DNA of 64,000 nucleotides from Hirschia sp964351655 (GTDB taxonomy: Bacteria > Pseudomonadota > Alphaproteobacteria > Caulobacterales > Hyphomonadaceae), in contig CAYGPD010000002.1 in the NCBI GenBank assembly GCA_964351655.1, positions 62,001 to 126,000 of the forward strand. The letters are read 5' to 3'. The notes beneath the pieces are model-generated. The model ran no database searches. It saw only the letters and a list, made by a program, of their open reading frames with translations, and had not been told where the DNA came from. Shown here piece after piece: positions 49,919 to 58,483 of this stretch. How positions within the stretch are numbered: the first letter of the stretch is position 1; every line of letters begins with the position of its first letter. The position numbers were made by a program, and so were the translations under genes.

Positions 49919-50779
49919 ATGAAAATTCGTCATATAATAAGTCCACGAGAGAAAGATCTCGGAGGATTCTCTGTACGGAGAGTTTTGCCATATGCAAAAC
50001 AGCGAACAGTTGGTCCTTGGATATTTTTCGACCATATGGGCCCAGCAAAATTTCCCGCTGGCAACGGTATAAATGTAAGACCGCATCCTCACATCAATCT
50101 CGCGACTGTAACCTATTTGTTTGAAGGCGAGATTTTTCATCGCGATTCACTTGGTAGCAATTTAGCGATACATCCCGGTGACATCAATCTCATGGTTGCC
50201 GGTCGCGGGATAACTCACTCTGAAAGAGAACGGGATGAAGTCCATTCCGTTGAGCACCAGCTACATGGATTACAGCTTTGGTTAGCTCTCCCTGAAAAGG
50301 ATGAGGAATGCGAACCTGAATTCCATCACTATCCTTCAGCAAAGATACCCGCAGCGTATGTAGACGGAATATCGGTCCGTGTAATGATCGGAACAGCATA
50401 TGGAGTAACCTCGCCAGTACGGACCTTCAGCGAAACACTCTATGTCGAAGCTGAAATGAAAGCTGGTGAAAATCTACATCTCCCTAAAGCTCTGGAAGGT
50501 GCATTATATTTAGTGTCAGGTCGAATTAAAGTTGGAGATTTAGCACTCTCCCAGTATCAAATGCTTACAGCGGATGACCTGGATTCTGAAGTAGTAACTG
50601 CTATTGAAAATTCACGTATAGCCATAATCGGTGGTGAACCGATTGGTGAGCGCCAAATTTATTGGAATTTCGTTTCTAGTAAAAAAGAACGTATTGAAAA
50701 AGCAAAGTTAGATTGGAAAGAAAAGCGCTTTCCATCCGTCCCTGGAGATGAAATAGAATTTACGCCCCTGCCAGACTAA
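49919..50779 (+). CDS. Pirin-family bicupin protein
   Basis: 286 aa. N-terminal cupin has the metal ligands in RPHPHINLATVTYLFEGEIFH and the second His/Glu in AGRGITHSER, the usual pirin pattern. A C-terminal pirin_C cupin follows (LYLVSGRIKVGDLALS). IFFDHMGPAKFPAG and the YWNFVSSKKERIEKAKLDW end match the branch with quercetin 2,3-dioxygenase activity in E. coli YhhW/YhaK. It is convergent with a second pirin gene; the two share a bidirectional terminator. Confidence 0.9.
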   Translation: MKIRHIISPREKDLGGFSVRRVLPYAKQRTVGPWIFFDHMGPAKFPAGNGINVRPHPHINLATVTYLFEGEIFHRDSLGSNLAIHPGDINLMVAGRGITHSERERDEVHSVEHQLHGLQLWLALPEKDEECEPEFHHYPSAKIPAAYVDGISVRVMIGTAYGVTSPVRTFSETLYVEAEMKAGENLHLPKALEGALYLVSGRIKVGDLALSQYQMLTADDLDSEVVTAIENSRIAIIGGEPIGERQIYWNFVSSKKERIEKAKLDWKEKRFPSVPGDEIEFTPLPD

Positions 50780-50781
50780 AT

Positions 50782-50832
50782 AAAAAAGACGGCTTCCCAA
50801 GATATGCTATTTAGGAAGCCGTTTTAATTTTA
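50782..50832. terminator. Bidirectional terminator between the two pirin genes
   Basis: ACGGCTTCC (50789-50797) and GGAAGCCGT (50814-50822) form a perfect 9-bp stem with a 16-nt loop, flanked by A-rich sequence on the left and TTTTAATTTT on the right, so it can end transcripts from both sides. Confidence 0.85.
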
Positions 50833-51564
50833 GTGGCTCTCAAGATCGAACAGAATAAATTCTGCATTTGACCCCTTTGAAAACTCAAGGCGTCCACTTG
50901 TGTTGACGGCTAGCCCATCACCACGAGCTAGCGCTTGTCCGTTTACTTCCAAGGATCCTAGAGCGACTTGTATCCATGCCTTATGCTCATCAGGAATATC
51001 AAACAAAACTGTTTGATTACCTGTAAGTGTGGCAGCATATATGTCAGCATTTGCTTTAATTCGCATGGAACCTTCACGTCCATCTTTGGATAGGAAGAGT
51101 TTTAGTTTTCCGTCTTTTTGTTCAGGTGTTAAGTTCAAAGTATCATATAATGGAGCTTCATCTTCAACATTTGGCAAAAGCCATATCTGTAGAAATCGCA
51201 CATCTTCTGTGTAAGATGGGTTGAATTCTGAATGCGTGACGCCAGACCCAGCACTCATGTACTGAACCCCACCAGCATATACAACAGAGCCGTTTCCTAA
51301 ACTATCTTTGTGCTCCAAACTTCCTTCCAAGACATAGGAGAATATCTCAGCATTTCGGTGTGGATGCTGTGGAAATCCTTCTCCACTTTCTACAAAATCA
51401 TCATTAATTACTCTGAGGGATTCAAACCGCACATGAGCTGGATCAAAATACTGACCGAAGCTAAAGGAGTGAGCTGAGCGTAGCCATCCCATATTTACTG
51501 TGCCGCGTTCATCTGCTGGACGAAGCCTGAATGCTTCAGTGGATAAAAGTGTGTGATTACTCAT
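50830..51564 (-). CDS. Pirin-family protein (YhaK-like)
   Basis: 244 aa from the ATG at 51564 (MSNHTLLSTEAFRLRPADERG), preceded by GGATGGAG; the frame is open 27 codons upstream but there overlaps azoR. Cupin metal residues occur in FPQHPHRNAEIFSYVLEGSLEH and MSAGSGVTHSEF, with RSAHSFSFGQYFDPAHV as in YhaK. It is shorter and sequence-distinct from the first pirin. It follows azoR on the minus strand with a 16-bp gap, so the two are probably co-transcribed under the divergent LysR regulator. Confidence 0.88.
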   Translation of the reverse strand: MSNHTLLSTEAFRLRPADERGTVNMGWLRSAHSFSFGQYFDPAHVRFESLRVINDDFVESGEGFPQHPHRNAEIFSYVLEGSLEHKDSLGNGSVVYAGGVQYMSAGSGVTHSEFNPSYTEDVRFLQIWLLPNVEDEAPLYDTLNLTPEQKDGKLKLFLSKDGREGSMRIKANADIYAATLTGNQTVLFDIPDEHKAWIQVALGSLEVNGQALARGDGLAVNTSGRLEFSKGSNAEFILFDLESH

Positions 51565-51580
51565 TCTAAAACTCCATCCT

Positions 51581-52171
51581 TTAAAGTGTTGAGACCAATC
51601 TTCTTGCAGAAGATAGTTTAGCTTCAGCGTCTTGCCCCAACGCATCTGCTGCGATGACGGTAATGTTGGAAATACCCAAAAAGCCTAATACGTGACGGAT
51701 ATAAGGTGTTGCAAAGTCAATATCGCTACCCGATTTTGTACCGCCGGATACAAGAACAATAATTGCCTTTTTCCCTACTAATAACCCAACTGGCCCCTTG
51801 TCAGTGTATCTAAAGGTGATTCCGGCACGGGCAACCAAATCAATCCACGCTTTTAGAGAGGCTGGGACCCCGAAATTATAAACAGGAAGTCCAATTATAA
51901 TAGTGTTTGCTGATTTGATCTCACCGACCAATGTATCGGACATTGCAAGCTTAGCTAGTTGAGCAGAAGTGCGTGCTTCGATAGGTGTGAAGTTGGCACC
52001 GACCCATGTTTCGTCTATCTGAGGCAAGCCATTTGATAAATCTCGGTTTGTAACTTGCACCGCTCCCTTTTGAGCTAAATGATCAATTACGTGATCAACC
52101 AGTTGTCTAGATATAGACCCCTTGTGCCGCGCACTTGCATCAATGCGTAGAATGTTTGTTACTTTAGGCAT
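51581..52171 (-). CDS. azoR: FMN-dependent NADH-azoreductase
   Basis: 196 aa from the ATG at 52171, with GGAGAGG upstream; the frame opens 6 codons earlier at a TTG that is the ribosome binding site itself. Flavodoxin-like fold: ILRIDASARHKGSISRQLVD (FMN phosphate binding), LPVYNFGVPASLKAWIDLVARAGITFRYTDKGPVGL, and IIVLVSGGTKSGSDIDFATPYIRHVLGFLGI. It reduces quinones and azo compounds by two-electron transfer. It is divergent from a LysR gene, an arrangement that commonly indicates direct control of this operon. Confidence 0.9.
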   Translation of the reverse strand: MPKVTNILRIDASARHKGSISRQLVDHVIDHLAQKGAVQVTNRDLSNGLPQIDETWVGANFTPIEARTSAQLAKLAMSDTLVGEIKSANTIIIGLPVYNFGVPASLKAWIDLVARAGITFRYTDKGPVGLLVGKKAIIVLVSGGTKSGSDIDFATPYIRHVLGFLGISNITVIAADALGQDAEAKLSSARRLVSTL

Positions 52172-52272
52172 TAGAAATATCCTCTCCAAATTTGATAATT
52201 GAGAGATAGACTGTTCTTACAAAACTGATTAGATGGTTATTTCAGATTACATTGTTCTGGATTTCGCAACTT

Positions 52273-53181
52273 ATGAGCAGATACGAAGACCTTGAAACTT
52301 ATGTGCGCACAGTTGAGTCAGGTTCATTCACAGCAGCTGCAAAACAATTGGGTATAGCGAAGTCGGCGGTTAGCCGACGTATCCAAGACTTAGAGGCTCG
52401 ACTCAAAGCTCAATTGATAGTGCGCACCACCCGAAAGCTAACCTTGACCGACCAAGGCCGCGCACTGTTTGACAGAGCCCGTATTCTTTTAAATGACTGG
52501 GAAGAAACCGAAGCAGTTGTCTCGCAAAATCAAACGTCTATTTCAGGTATAATACGAATATCAGCACCTCTCTCATTCGGTGTGACGCATTTGGGGCCCG
52601 CACTTATAGAGTTTATGAACATACACCCTGATATTCAGCTTGAAATTGACTTCAGTGACCGTCGTATTGATTTGATATCTGAAGGCTTAGATGTTGCTAT
52701 ACGTATTGGAAAGCTTCCCGATTCAGGTCTTATTGCCCGAAAAATTGCTACAATAAGAACAGTCGCCGTTGCGAGCCCAGACTATGTAGCAGCCCATGGA
52801 TATCCTCATTCTCCTAGTGATTTGTTAAATCTGAGAGAACTTCGATACAGTCTACGTAACACACATAAATGGAATTATACGTCCCCCAATGGAGGTCGCG
52901 GCGAGATTGAAATACCATCTAGGCTATCAGCATCAAATGGTGAGTTTCTGCGAGATGCAGCTATAGCGGGAATGGGGGTATTACTCGAACCTAGCTTTAT
53001 TCTGTATGAAGATATTCAATCTAAAAAACTGGTTCAACTACTTCCTGATTATAAATGGGATGAACTTGGCGCATATGCTGTATACCCTCATACGCGTCAT
53101 CTTTCGGCACGCGTGCGCACTTTAGTAGACCACCTCATGGATCGATGCGGAGGCATCACACCTTATTGGGATAATTTTTAA
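52273..53181 (+). CDS. LysR-family transcriptional regulator
   Basis: 302 aa from the ATG at 52273 (MSRYEDLETYVRTVESGSFTAAAKQLGIAKS-type winged HTH); the 7-codon upstream extension from a TTG is unlikely. The HTH covers residues 1-60, a linker helix follows, and the LysR substrate domain (about 90-300) contains RISAPLSFGVTHLGPAL, DFSDRRIDLISEGLDVAIRIG and LRYSLR. This matches the branch that regulates divergent quinone- or redox-related genes. It is divergent from azoR with a gap of about 100 bp that should contain the T-N11-A operator. Confidence 0.92.
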   Translation: MSRYEDLETYVRTVESGSFTAAAKQLGIAKSAVSRRIQDLEARLKAQLIVRTTRKLTLTDQGRALFDRARILLNDWEETEAVVSQNQTSISGIIRISAPLSFGVTHLGPALIEFMNIHPDIQLEIDFSDRRIDLISEGLDVAIRIGKLPDSGLIARKIATIRTVAVASPDYVAAHGYPHSPSDLLNLRELRYSLRNTHKWNYTSPNGGRGEIEIPSRLSASNGEFLRDAAIAGMGVLLEPSFILYEDIQSKKLVQLLPDYKWDELGAYAVYPHTRHLSARVRTLVDHLMDRCGGITPYWDNF

Positions 53182-53271
53182 AGTGACAAAGGGTTTGGCT
53201 CCATTGACATCACGATAGGTCAATCTGCTTACTCTAAAACACGATTAGCGATTCAGAGAGCGAGAGTATCC

Positions 53272-54117
53272 ATGACCAACACAAGCGCAATGAATAATGT
53301 AGTGGCTGGTTTCAATATCCCTGACCCTCTTGATTTAGATAGTATCCAAGACAAAGTGTCAAAAACTGAGTGGGCATTGCGCTGTCAGCTGGCGGCTACA
53401 TACAGGCTTTGTGCGACATATGGGTGGACTGATCTCGTCTTTACACACATTTCTTTGCGTTTGCCGGATGAAGAAAATCAAGACGGCAAACTTGAAGAGC
53501 GTTTCCTTATCAACCCATATGGCGTTTTGTTTAACGAGATAACAGCATCTAGCCTCGTTAAAATCGACCTTAATGGCAAAATCTGTCAAGAGACACCCTA
53601 CTTTATAAATCCAGCGGGATTTACAATTCACAGCGCAATACATGCAGCACGCGAAGACGCTGGTTGTGTAATTCATCTTCACACACCATACGGCATAGCT
53701 GTATCTGTACAAAAAGCTGGACTGCGCCGCTACACACAGTTTGCAATGCAAGTCTATGATGATCTCGCATACCATAACTATGAAGGTATTGCTCTAGAGT
53801 TGGATGAGCGCCAGCGTATTGTAAATGATCTTGGAAGCAGAAACCTTTTAATGCTTAAAAATCATGGGACACTTACAGTAGGTGCTAACTGCGCTATTTC
53901 CTTCCTGCGAATGTATTTTCTCGAAAATGCTTGTAAAGCTCAAATATTGGCTCAAGCTGCTGGTAGTGAAGAATTGCTCCACGAAGAGCCATTAGATATG
54001 GCGCACAAAGTCGGACAACAGGGGGCAGCAGCCTTTGTTGCTGGCATGGGAGATAATTTAGTATGGCCCGGCCTCATGCGAAACCTTAAACGTACCAATC
54101 CGGGATTTGATCAGTAA
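53272..54117 (+). CDS. Class II aldolase/adducin-family protein
   Basis: 281 aa. The family fold is marked by WTDLVFTHISLRLPDE, the zinc histidines in CVIHLHTPYGIAVSVQKAGL and the later LMLKNHGTLTVGANCAISFLRMYFLENACKAQ. Such proteins are aldolases or decarboxylases, but this branch (stand-alone, about 280 aa, next to regulators) has no fixed substrate, so none is given. The gene has its own ribosome binding site (GCGAGAG) and ends in the convergent hairpin shared with the Lrp gene. Confidence 0.85.
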   Translation: MTNTSAMNNVVAGFNIPDPLDLDSIQDKVSKTEWALRCQLAATYRLCATYGWTDLVFTHISLRLPDEENQDGKLEERFLINPYGVLFNEITASSLVKIDLNGKICQETPYFINPAGFTIHSAIHAAREDAGCVIHLHTPYGIAVSVQKAGLRRYTQFAMQVYDDLAYHNYEGIALELDERQRIVNDLGSRNLLMLKNHGTLTVGANCAISFLRMYFLENACKAQILAQAAGSEELLHEEPLDMAHKVGQQGAAAFVAGMGDNLVWPGLMRNLKRTNPGFDQ

Positions 54118-54123
54118 CTTGTT

Positions 54124-54162
54124 GCTTATGGTTATTCATCAACATCCTGAATAACCATAAGC
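54124..54162. terminator. Perfect 15-bp inverted repeat at the aldolase/lrp 3' ends
   Basis: GCTTATGGTTATTCA (54124-54138) and TGAATAACCATAAGC (54148-54162) are perfect reverse complements with a 9-bp loop. The repeat starts 7 bp after the aldolase stop and covers the last codons and stop of the convergent Lrp gene. No T-tract on either side, so it may terminate weakly or protect both 3' ends. Confidence 0.6.
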
Positions 54163-54629
54163 GTGGTTTCTTTAACCTCTTCCATCACGGGAAAACTCAT
54201 TGTCTGATTCACGTGCGGTAAATCAGCAATCTCGTCACCTAATAATTCTCGAAATGCTTTCATATTCGCACATCTGATTTTGAGCAGATAGTCATAGCCA
54301 CCAGATAACATATGACACGCCAAAATTTCCGGTACTCGCAGGACAGCTTTATTGAAGTTTTCAAGAGCCTTCCGCCCTGTATTGTCCAGCTTAATTTGAA
54401 CATAAACTAGATATCCCTGCTCAATCTTGTGCGGATCGAGTACAGCTCTATACCCTGTAATATAACCTTGTTGTTCCAAGCGTCTCAAGCGTTGGAGGCA
54501 AGGGCTTTTGGTTAGATTTACTTCTTCTGCCAAATCCACAACAGGGATACGCCCCTTGGCTTGAATGACTCGAAGTATATCTCGATCTTTTTGATCCAGC
54601 GAAGCTAGCTTTGCCATATTACCATCCAT
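54132..54629 (-). CDS. Lrp/AsnC-family regulator, probable PutR
   Basis: 165 aa (or 161 from the internal ATG at 54617). N-terminal HTH (LDQKDRDILRVIQAKGRIPV, LTKSPCLQRLRRLEQQGYI) and a C-terminal RAM ligand-binding domain (YLVYVQIKLDNTGRKALENF, GGYDYLLKIRCANMKAFREL, PHVNQTMSFPVMEEVKETT). It is divergent from putA, the standard position of the PutR activator that induces putA with proline in alphaproteobacteria. This assignment is from position, not from sequence alone. The last codons lie inside the 15-bp inverted repeat. Confidence 0.88.
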   Translation of the reverse strand: MDGNMAKLASLDQKDRDILRVIQAKGRIPVVDLAEEVNLTKSPCLQRLRRLEQQGYITGYRAVLDPHKIEQGYLVYVQIKLDNTGRKALENFNKAVLRVPEILACHMLSGGYDYLLKIRCANMKAFRELLGDEIADLPHVNQTMSFPVMEEVKETTLMVIQDVDE

Positions 54630-54657
54630 AAGTTCTGCAATGGATACATAATAAGAC

Positions 54658-54663
54658 TATAAT
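54658..54663 (+). promoter_or_regulatory. Candidate -10 box of putA
   Basis: TATAAT, a perfect -10 hexamer, lies in the lrp-putA divergent gap, 43 bp before the longest putA start. The -35 region (CTGCAA, 17 bp upstream) is poor, which fits a promoter that depends on an activator such as the adjacent Lrp-type protein. Confidence 0.45.
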
Positions 54664-54705
54664 GCTGTGTATTCAACGAAACTCAGACTCTTTTCCCTCT
54701 AAAAT

Positions 54706-57700
54706 GTGAGAAGATATAAAGGCCAAATTACTGTGTCTTTGATGAAGAGTTTCGACATGCCTTTTGAATTGCCAAACCAAGCACACAACCCGTCAGCTAA
54801 TGACATTTTAAAGAATCTCTCCACAGCATATATAGCGTCTGAGCAGGAAGTGATTGCTCAACTTCAAAACGCACTCAATTTGTCTGTTCAACAAAAATCT
54901 TCCATCAGATCAAGTACGGTTTCACTGGTATCCCAGTGTCGGGAAGAAGCTGGACAAGGTGCCCTGTTCGATCAATTCTTACAAGAATACGGTCTATCAA
55001 CTCAAGAAGGTGTAACCTTAATGAGGCTGGCTGAAGCGCTAATTCGAACTCCTGACAGTGACAATGCAACTGCGTTGATCCGTGACAAGTTGCTTGCTGG
55101 AGATTGGAAACAGCATGCATTTGCATCCCCTTCACTTGCAGTAAATGGCGCCACAATTGGTTTAAGGTTGTCTGCCAGCTGGATTCGACTCACAGGTGGG
55201 CCTCAGGCCTCTAGTCTTCTCGCGCGTTTGGGAGATCAAGTTCTCTTATTTGCGGTCAAACGTGCGATGGGAATTATGAGCGGTCACTTTGTTTTAGGAC
55301 GAACAATAGATCATGCCATAGCCAACTCAAACGCCTATGAAAAAAGCGGCTCAACCTTCTCCTACGATATGTTAGGAGAAGGTGCACATACTCAAGCTGA
55401 TGCAGACCACTATCTAGAGGCATACTTAACTGCCGCAAATGCAATTTTGAAAAAGTCCTCATCTTACTCATGCTTAAAAGATGCGCCTGGTATTTCTGTT
55501 AAACTGTCTGCACTTCATCCCAGATATGAATATAACAAACGCGATTCTTGCGTCCCTGCATTGGTCCAAAGCATATTAAAAATTGCACGTCTTGCCAAAG
55601 AAGGAAATTTTGGGCTTACGATTGATGCTGAAGAAGCCGAGAGACTGGAAATATCACTTGAAATTGTTGAAGAACTTCTGAGAATACCAGAACTGTCAGG
55701 GTGGGATGGACTCACTATCGTTGTCCAAGCTTACCAAAAGCGTGCCCCGTTCACCATTGCTTGGCTAGCTCAAACAGCACGTGATTTAGATCGCAAAATA
55801 GCTGTGCGTCTGGTTAAAGGTGCTTATTGGGATATGGAAATAAAACGAGCTCAAGTGCTCGGCTTGAAAGATTATCCCGTCTACACGCGAAAGGAAAATA
55901 CAGACCTTGCTTACCTGGCTTGTGTTAAAGCATTATTCTCTGCGTCAGATGTAATATTTCCCCAATTTGCGACCCACAATGCTCAAACCGCAGCTGCTGT
56001 TATCGAGTTGGCTGGAAATAACAAAAATTACGAGTTCCAACGCTTACACGGAATGGGTCCTCAGCTACACAAAAACCTTATGGAAGTGAGCGGCGTAAAG
56101 AGTCGTATCTATGCTCCTGTTGGTAAGTACAAAGACTTGCTACCCTATCTCGTTAGGCGTTTACTTGAAAATGGCGCGAACAGCTCATTTGTGAATAAAA
56201 TGCTTGATCCTGATGTGCCAGTTGAAACCTTAGCTATTGACCCAACAGATCAGGTCAACATGAATGTTAGTGCGGAACACCCCAAAATTCCTGCTCCAAG
56301 AAATATTTTAGATGGTAAACGCCTTATTGCTAAAGGGTGGGATTACACTCAACGGTCCACATCCCACGAGCTTGAAAATGCTGTAAACAAACCTGTAGCT
56401 CGTCAAGCATCATCTCTCGTTGATGGTCGAGACGTTGTGGGCCAAGTCGTAAAAATAATGTCACCTCAAGATACTAGTAAACTGGTATCTACGGTTCAAT
56501 TTGGAAATGAAAAGTCCATAATTCAAGCTATTGACGCGTGCAATCAATCTGGCTGGAAATATGCTACCAGTCAGCAAAAACAAACCGTACTTCTACGTGC
56601 TGCTGACTTGTTAGAAGAAGATGCAAACACCTTTTTCGCTCTATGTGTCCAAGAAGCAGGAAAATCAATTGCTGACGCTGTTGCAGAAGTTAGAGAGGCA
56701 GTTGATTTTTGCCGATACTACGCTGACCAACTTACAACACCTCATATGAGTAATCGTCTACCTCACGGGAATATTGCGTGTATCTCACCTTGGAATTTTC
56801 CTCTAGCAATATTCTTAGGACAAGTCGTTGCCGCTTTGGCTGCAGGTAACAATGTCATTGCTAAACCAGCCGAGCAAACACCGGTAATTGCATATCGCGC
56901 CGTTCAACTCCTACATCGCGCAGGTATTCCTCATAACGCACTACACCTTGTGTTAGGTGGGGCCGACATTGGAACGGCATTGGTATCATCAATCGATATC
57001 CACGGTATATGTTTTACCGGATCAACCCACACGGCCAAGAAAATTGCTTCGACTCTTGCAGAGACCAATCGTCCCATACTTCCCCTCATAGCTGAGACAG
57101 GCGGTCTCAATGCAATGATTATCGATTCAACTGCGTTAATTGAACAAGCCGTTGCTGATGTTGTAGCATCCGCGTTCCAAAGTGCTGGTCAAAGGTGTTC
57201 GGCATGCCGCATCGTTTGTATACAAGATAGTATAGCGGATGACTTCATAAAAATGCTATCCGGGGCGATGGATTTACTCGATCTCGGAGATCCAGCGCAT
57301 GCATCCACTGATGTGGGACCGGTTATAGATCACACAGCACAGAATATGCTTAATTCATACATAGCTGACGGACGCAAAAAATGGTCTGTCATTGGTGAAA
57401 CACCACACCACAGTGACGCAAATCTTGGTCATTTTGTTGCACCAATTGCTTTTGAAATTGCATCAATAAATGAATTGTCAGAAGAGAAATTTGGCCCAGT
57501 TCTGCACGTGTTACGCTTCAAAGCGAAAGGCTTGGAAAAGATGGTCCAAGACATAAATGCATTGGGATACGGCTTAACAATGGGACAACATACCCGTATA
57601 GATTCACGCGTGTCAGACTTAATCAGAAATGCACAAGTTGGAAATTTGTACATAAACAGAAATCAAATTGGTGCTGTCGTCGGTGTTCAACCTTTTGGAG

Positions 57701-58434
57701 GGGAAGGACTGTCCGGAACCGGTCCTAAGGCTGGAGGGCCATTATACCTTCGTCGACTATCACGATCACACTCCAACGAAACTAAGGTTCCAGTCAATTT
57801 ATCAGCAGATTGGGGGCGCATGGAAACACCAGCAATATCTCATAACTTACAAGCGTTGACCTCTAACGCAATAGCTTGCATGCGTGAATGGAGCATAGCT
57901 AAAGCGCAAGGGCTGCTGTTGAGATGCAGCACTTTGTTTTCTAAAGGTATAGATGTTCAGACGAGCGTTTTCTTAGCAGATAAAATTCTACTTCCAAGTC
58001 CGACAGGTGAGATAAACGAGCTATCCTATTATCCACGTGGCATCATTGTTTGTTGTGCCGATGATTTCAAAACTCTAGAAAAACAAATCTTAAAATGCCT
58101 CTCTACAGGTAATGGTGTATTTGTGTTTACAAACTTTACAGAAGAAAAATCAATCACTTACCTTCAAGATCAACTCGTTAAAAATGGTTTGCCTAAGGAG
58201 TTTTTCAATCTTCTCCCTCTCAGCCTACTTCACACTACGATTTCACTCGACATTGATGGAGCGGTAATCGATGGTGAATATAGAGATGCTGTTGCTAAGT
58301 ATTTGTGCACTAAAGGTGGCCCTATCCTTCCCTGTCTATCCGTAGATGACGATATAGACCGGTTCGTGACAGAACGCACCGTTACAATAAATACCACCGC
58401 AGCGGGTGGGAATGCTTCACTCTTAGCAATGTAA
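54706..58434 (+). CDS. putA: Bifunctional proline dehydrogenase / P5C dehydrogenase PutA
   Basis: 1242 aa. Oxidises proline to glutamate via pyrroline-5-carboxylate. The proline dehydrogenase barrel (about 180-500) has YEFQRLHGMGPQLH and YAPVGKYKDLLPYLVRRLLENGANSSFVNKM; the P5C dehydrogenase domain (about 560-1030) has ISPWNFPLAIFLGQVVAALAAGN, FTGSTHTAKKIA, AETGGLNAMIID and GQRCSACRIVCIQ with the nucleophile Cys. A further C-terminal region (about 1040-1242) fits the long PutA class. The ribbon-helix-helix DNA-binding domain of E. coli PutA is absent, so regulation is left to the divergent Lrp. The GTG at 54706 has no ribosome binding site; GTG 54733 (with AAAGG) or ATG 54742 may be the true start. 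Confidence 0.95.
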   Translation: MRRYKGQITVSLMKSFDMPFELPNQAHNPSANDILKNLSTAYIASEQEVIAQLQNALNLSVQQKSSIRSSTVSLVSQCREEAGQGALFDQFLQEYGLSTQEGVTLMRLAEALIRTPDSDNATALIRDKLLAGDWKQHAFASPSLAVNGATIGLRLSASWIRLTGGPQASSLLARLGDQVLLFAVKRAMGIMSGHFVLGRTIDHAIANSNAYEKSGSTFSYDMLGEGAHTQADADHYLEAYLTAANAILKKSSSYSCLKDAPGISVKLSALHPRYEYNKRDSCVPALVQSILKIARLAKEGNFGLTIDAEEAERLEISLEIVEELLRIPELSGWDGLTIVVQAYQKRAPFTIAWLAQTARDLDRKIAVRLVKGAYWDMEIKRAQVLGLKDYPVYTRKENTDLAYLACVKALFSASDVIFPQFATHNAQTAAAVIELAGNNKNYEFQRLHGMGPQLHKNLMEVSGVKSRIYAPVGKYKDLLPYLVRRLLENGANSSFVNKMLDPDVPVETLAIDPTDQVNMNVSAEHPKIPAPRNILDGKRLIAKGWDYTQRSTSHELENAVNKPVARQASSLVDGRDVVGQVVKIMSPQDTSKLVSTVQFGNEKSIIQAIDACNQSGWKYATSQQKQTVLLRAADLLEEDANTFFALCVQEAGKSIADAVAEVREAVDFCRYYADQLTTPHMSNRLPHGNIACISPWNFPLAIFLGQVVAALAAGNNVIAKPAEQTPVIAYRAVQLLHRAGIPHNALHLVLGGADIGTALVSSIDIHGICFTGSTHTAKKIASTLAETNRPILPLIAETGGLNAMIIDSTALIEQAVADVVASAFQSAGQRCSACRIVCIQDSIADDFIKMLSGAMDLLDLGDPAHASTDVGPVIDHTAQNMLNSYIADGRKKWSVIGETPHHSDANLGHFVAPIAFEIASINELSEEKFGPVLHVLRFKAKGLEKMVQDINALGYGLTMGQHTRIDSRVSDLIRNAQVGNLYINRNQIGAVVGVQPFGGEGLSGTGPKAGGPLYLRRLSRSHSNETKVPVNLSADWGRMETPAISHNLQALTSNAIACMREWSIAKAQGLLLRCSTLFSKGIDVQTSVFLADKILLPSPTGEINELSYYPRGIIVCCADDFKTLEKQILKCLSTGNGVFVFTNFTEEKSITYLQDQLVKNGLPKEFFNLLPLSLLHTTISLDIDGAVIDGEYRDAVAKYLCTKGGPILPCLSVDDDIDRFVTERTVTINTTAAGGNASLLAM

Positions 58435-58441
58435 AATGGAT

Positions 58442-58472
58442 AAATACGGACGCTAATAGCGTCCGTATTTTC
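58442..58472. terminator. Bidirectional terminator between putA and the TonB receptor gene
   Basis: AAATACGGACGCT (58442-58454), loop AAT, AGCGTCCGTATTT (58458-58470): a perfect 13-bp stem with A-rich and T-rich flanks, located 7 bp after the putA stop and 11 bp before the end of the convergent receptor gene. Confidence 0.88.
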
Positions 58473-58483
58473 AATATATTCAA

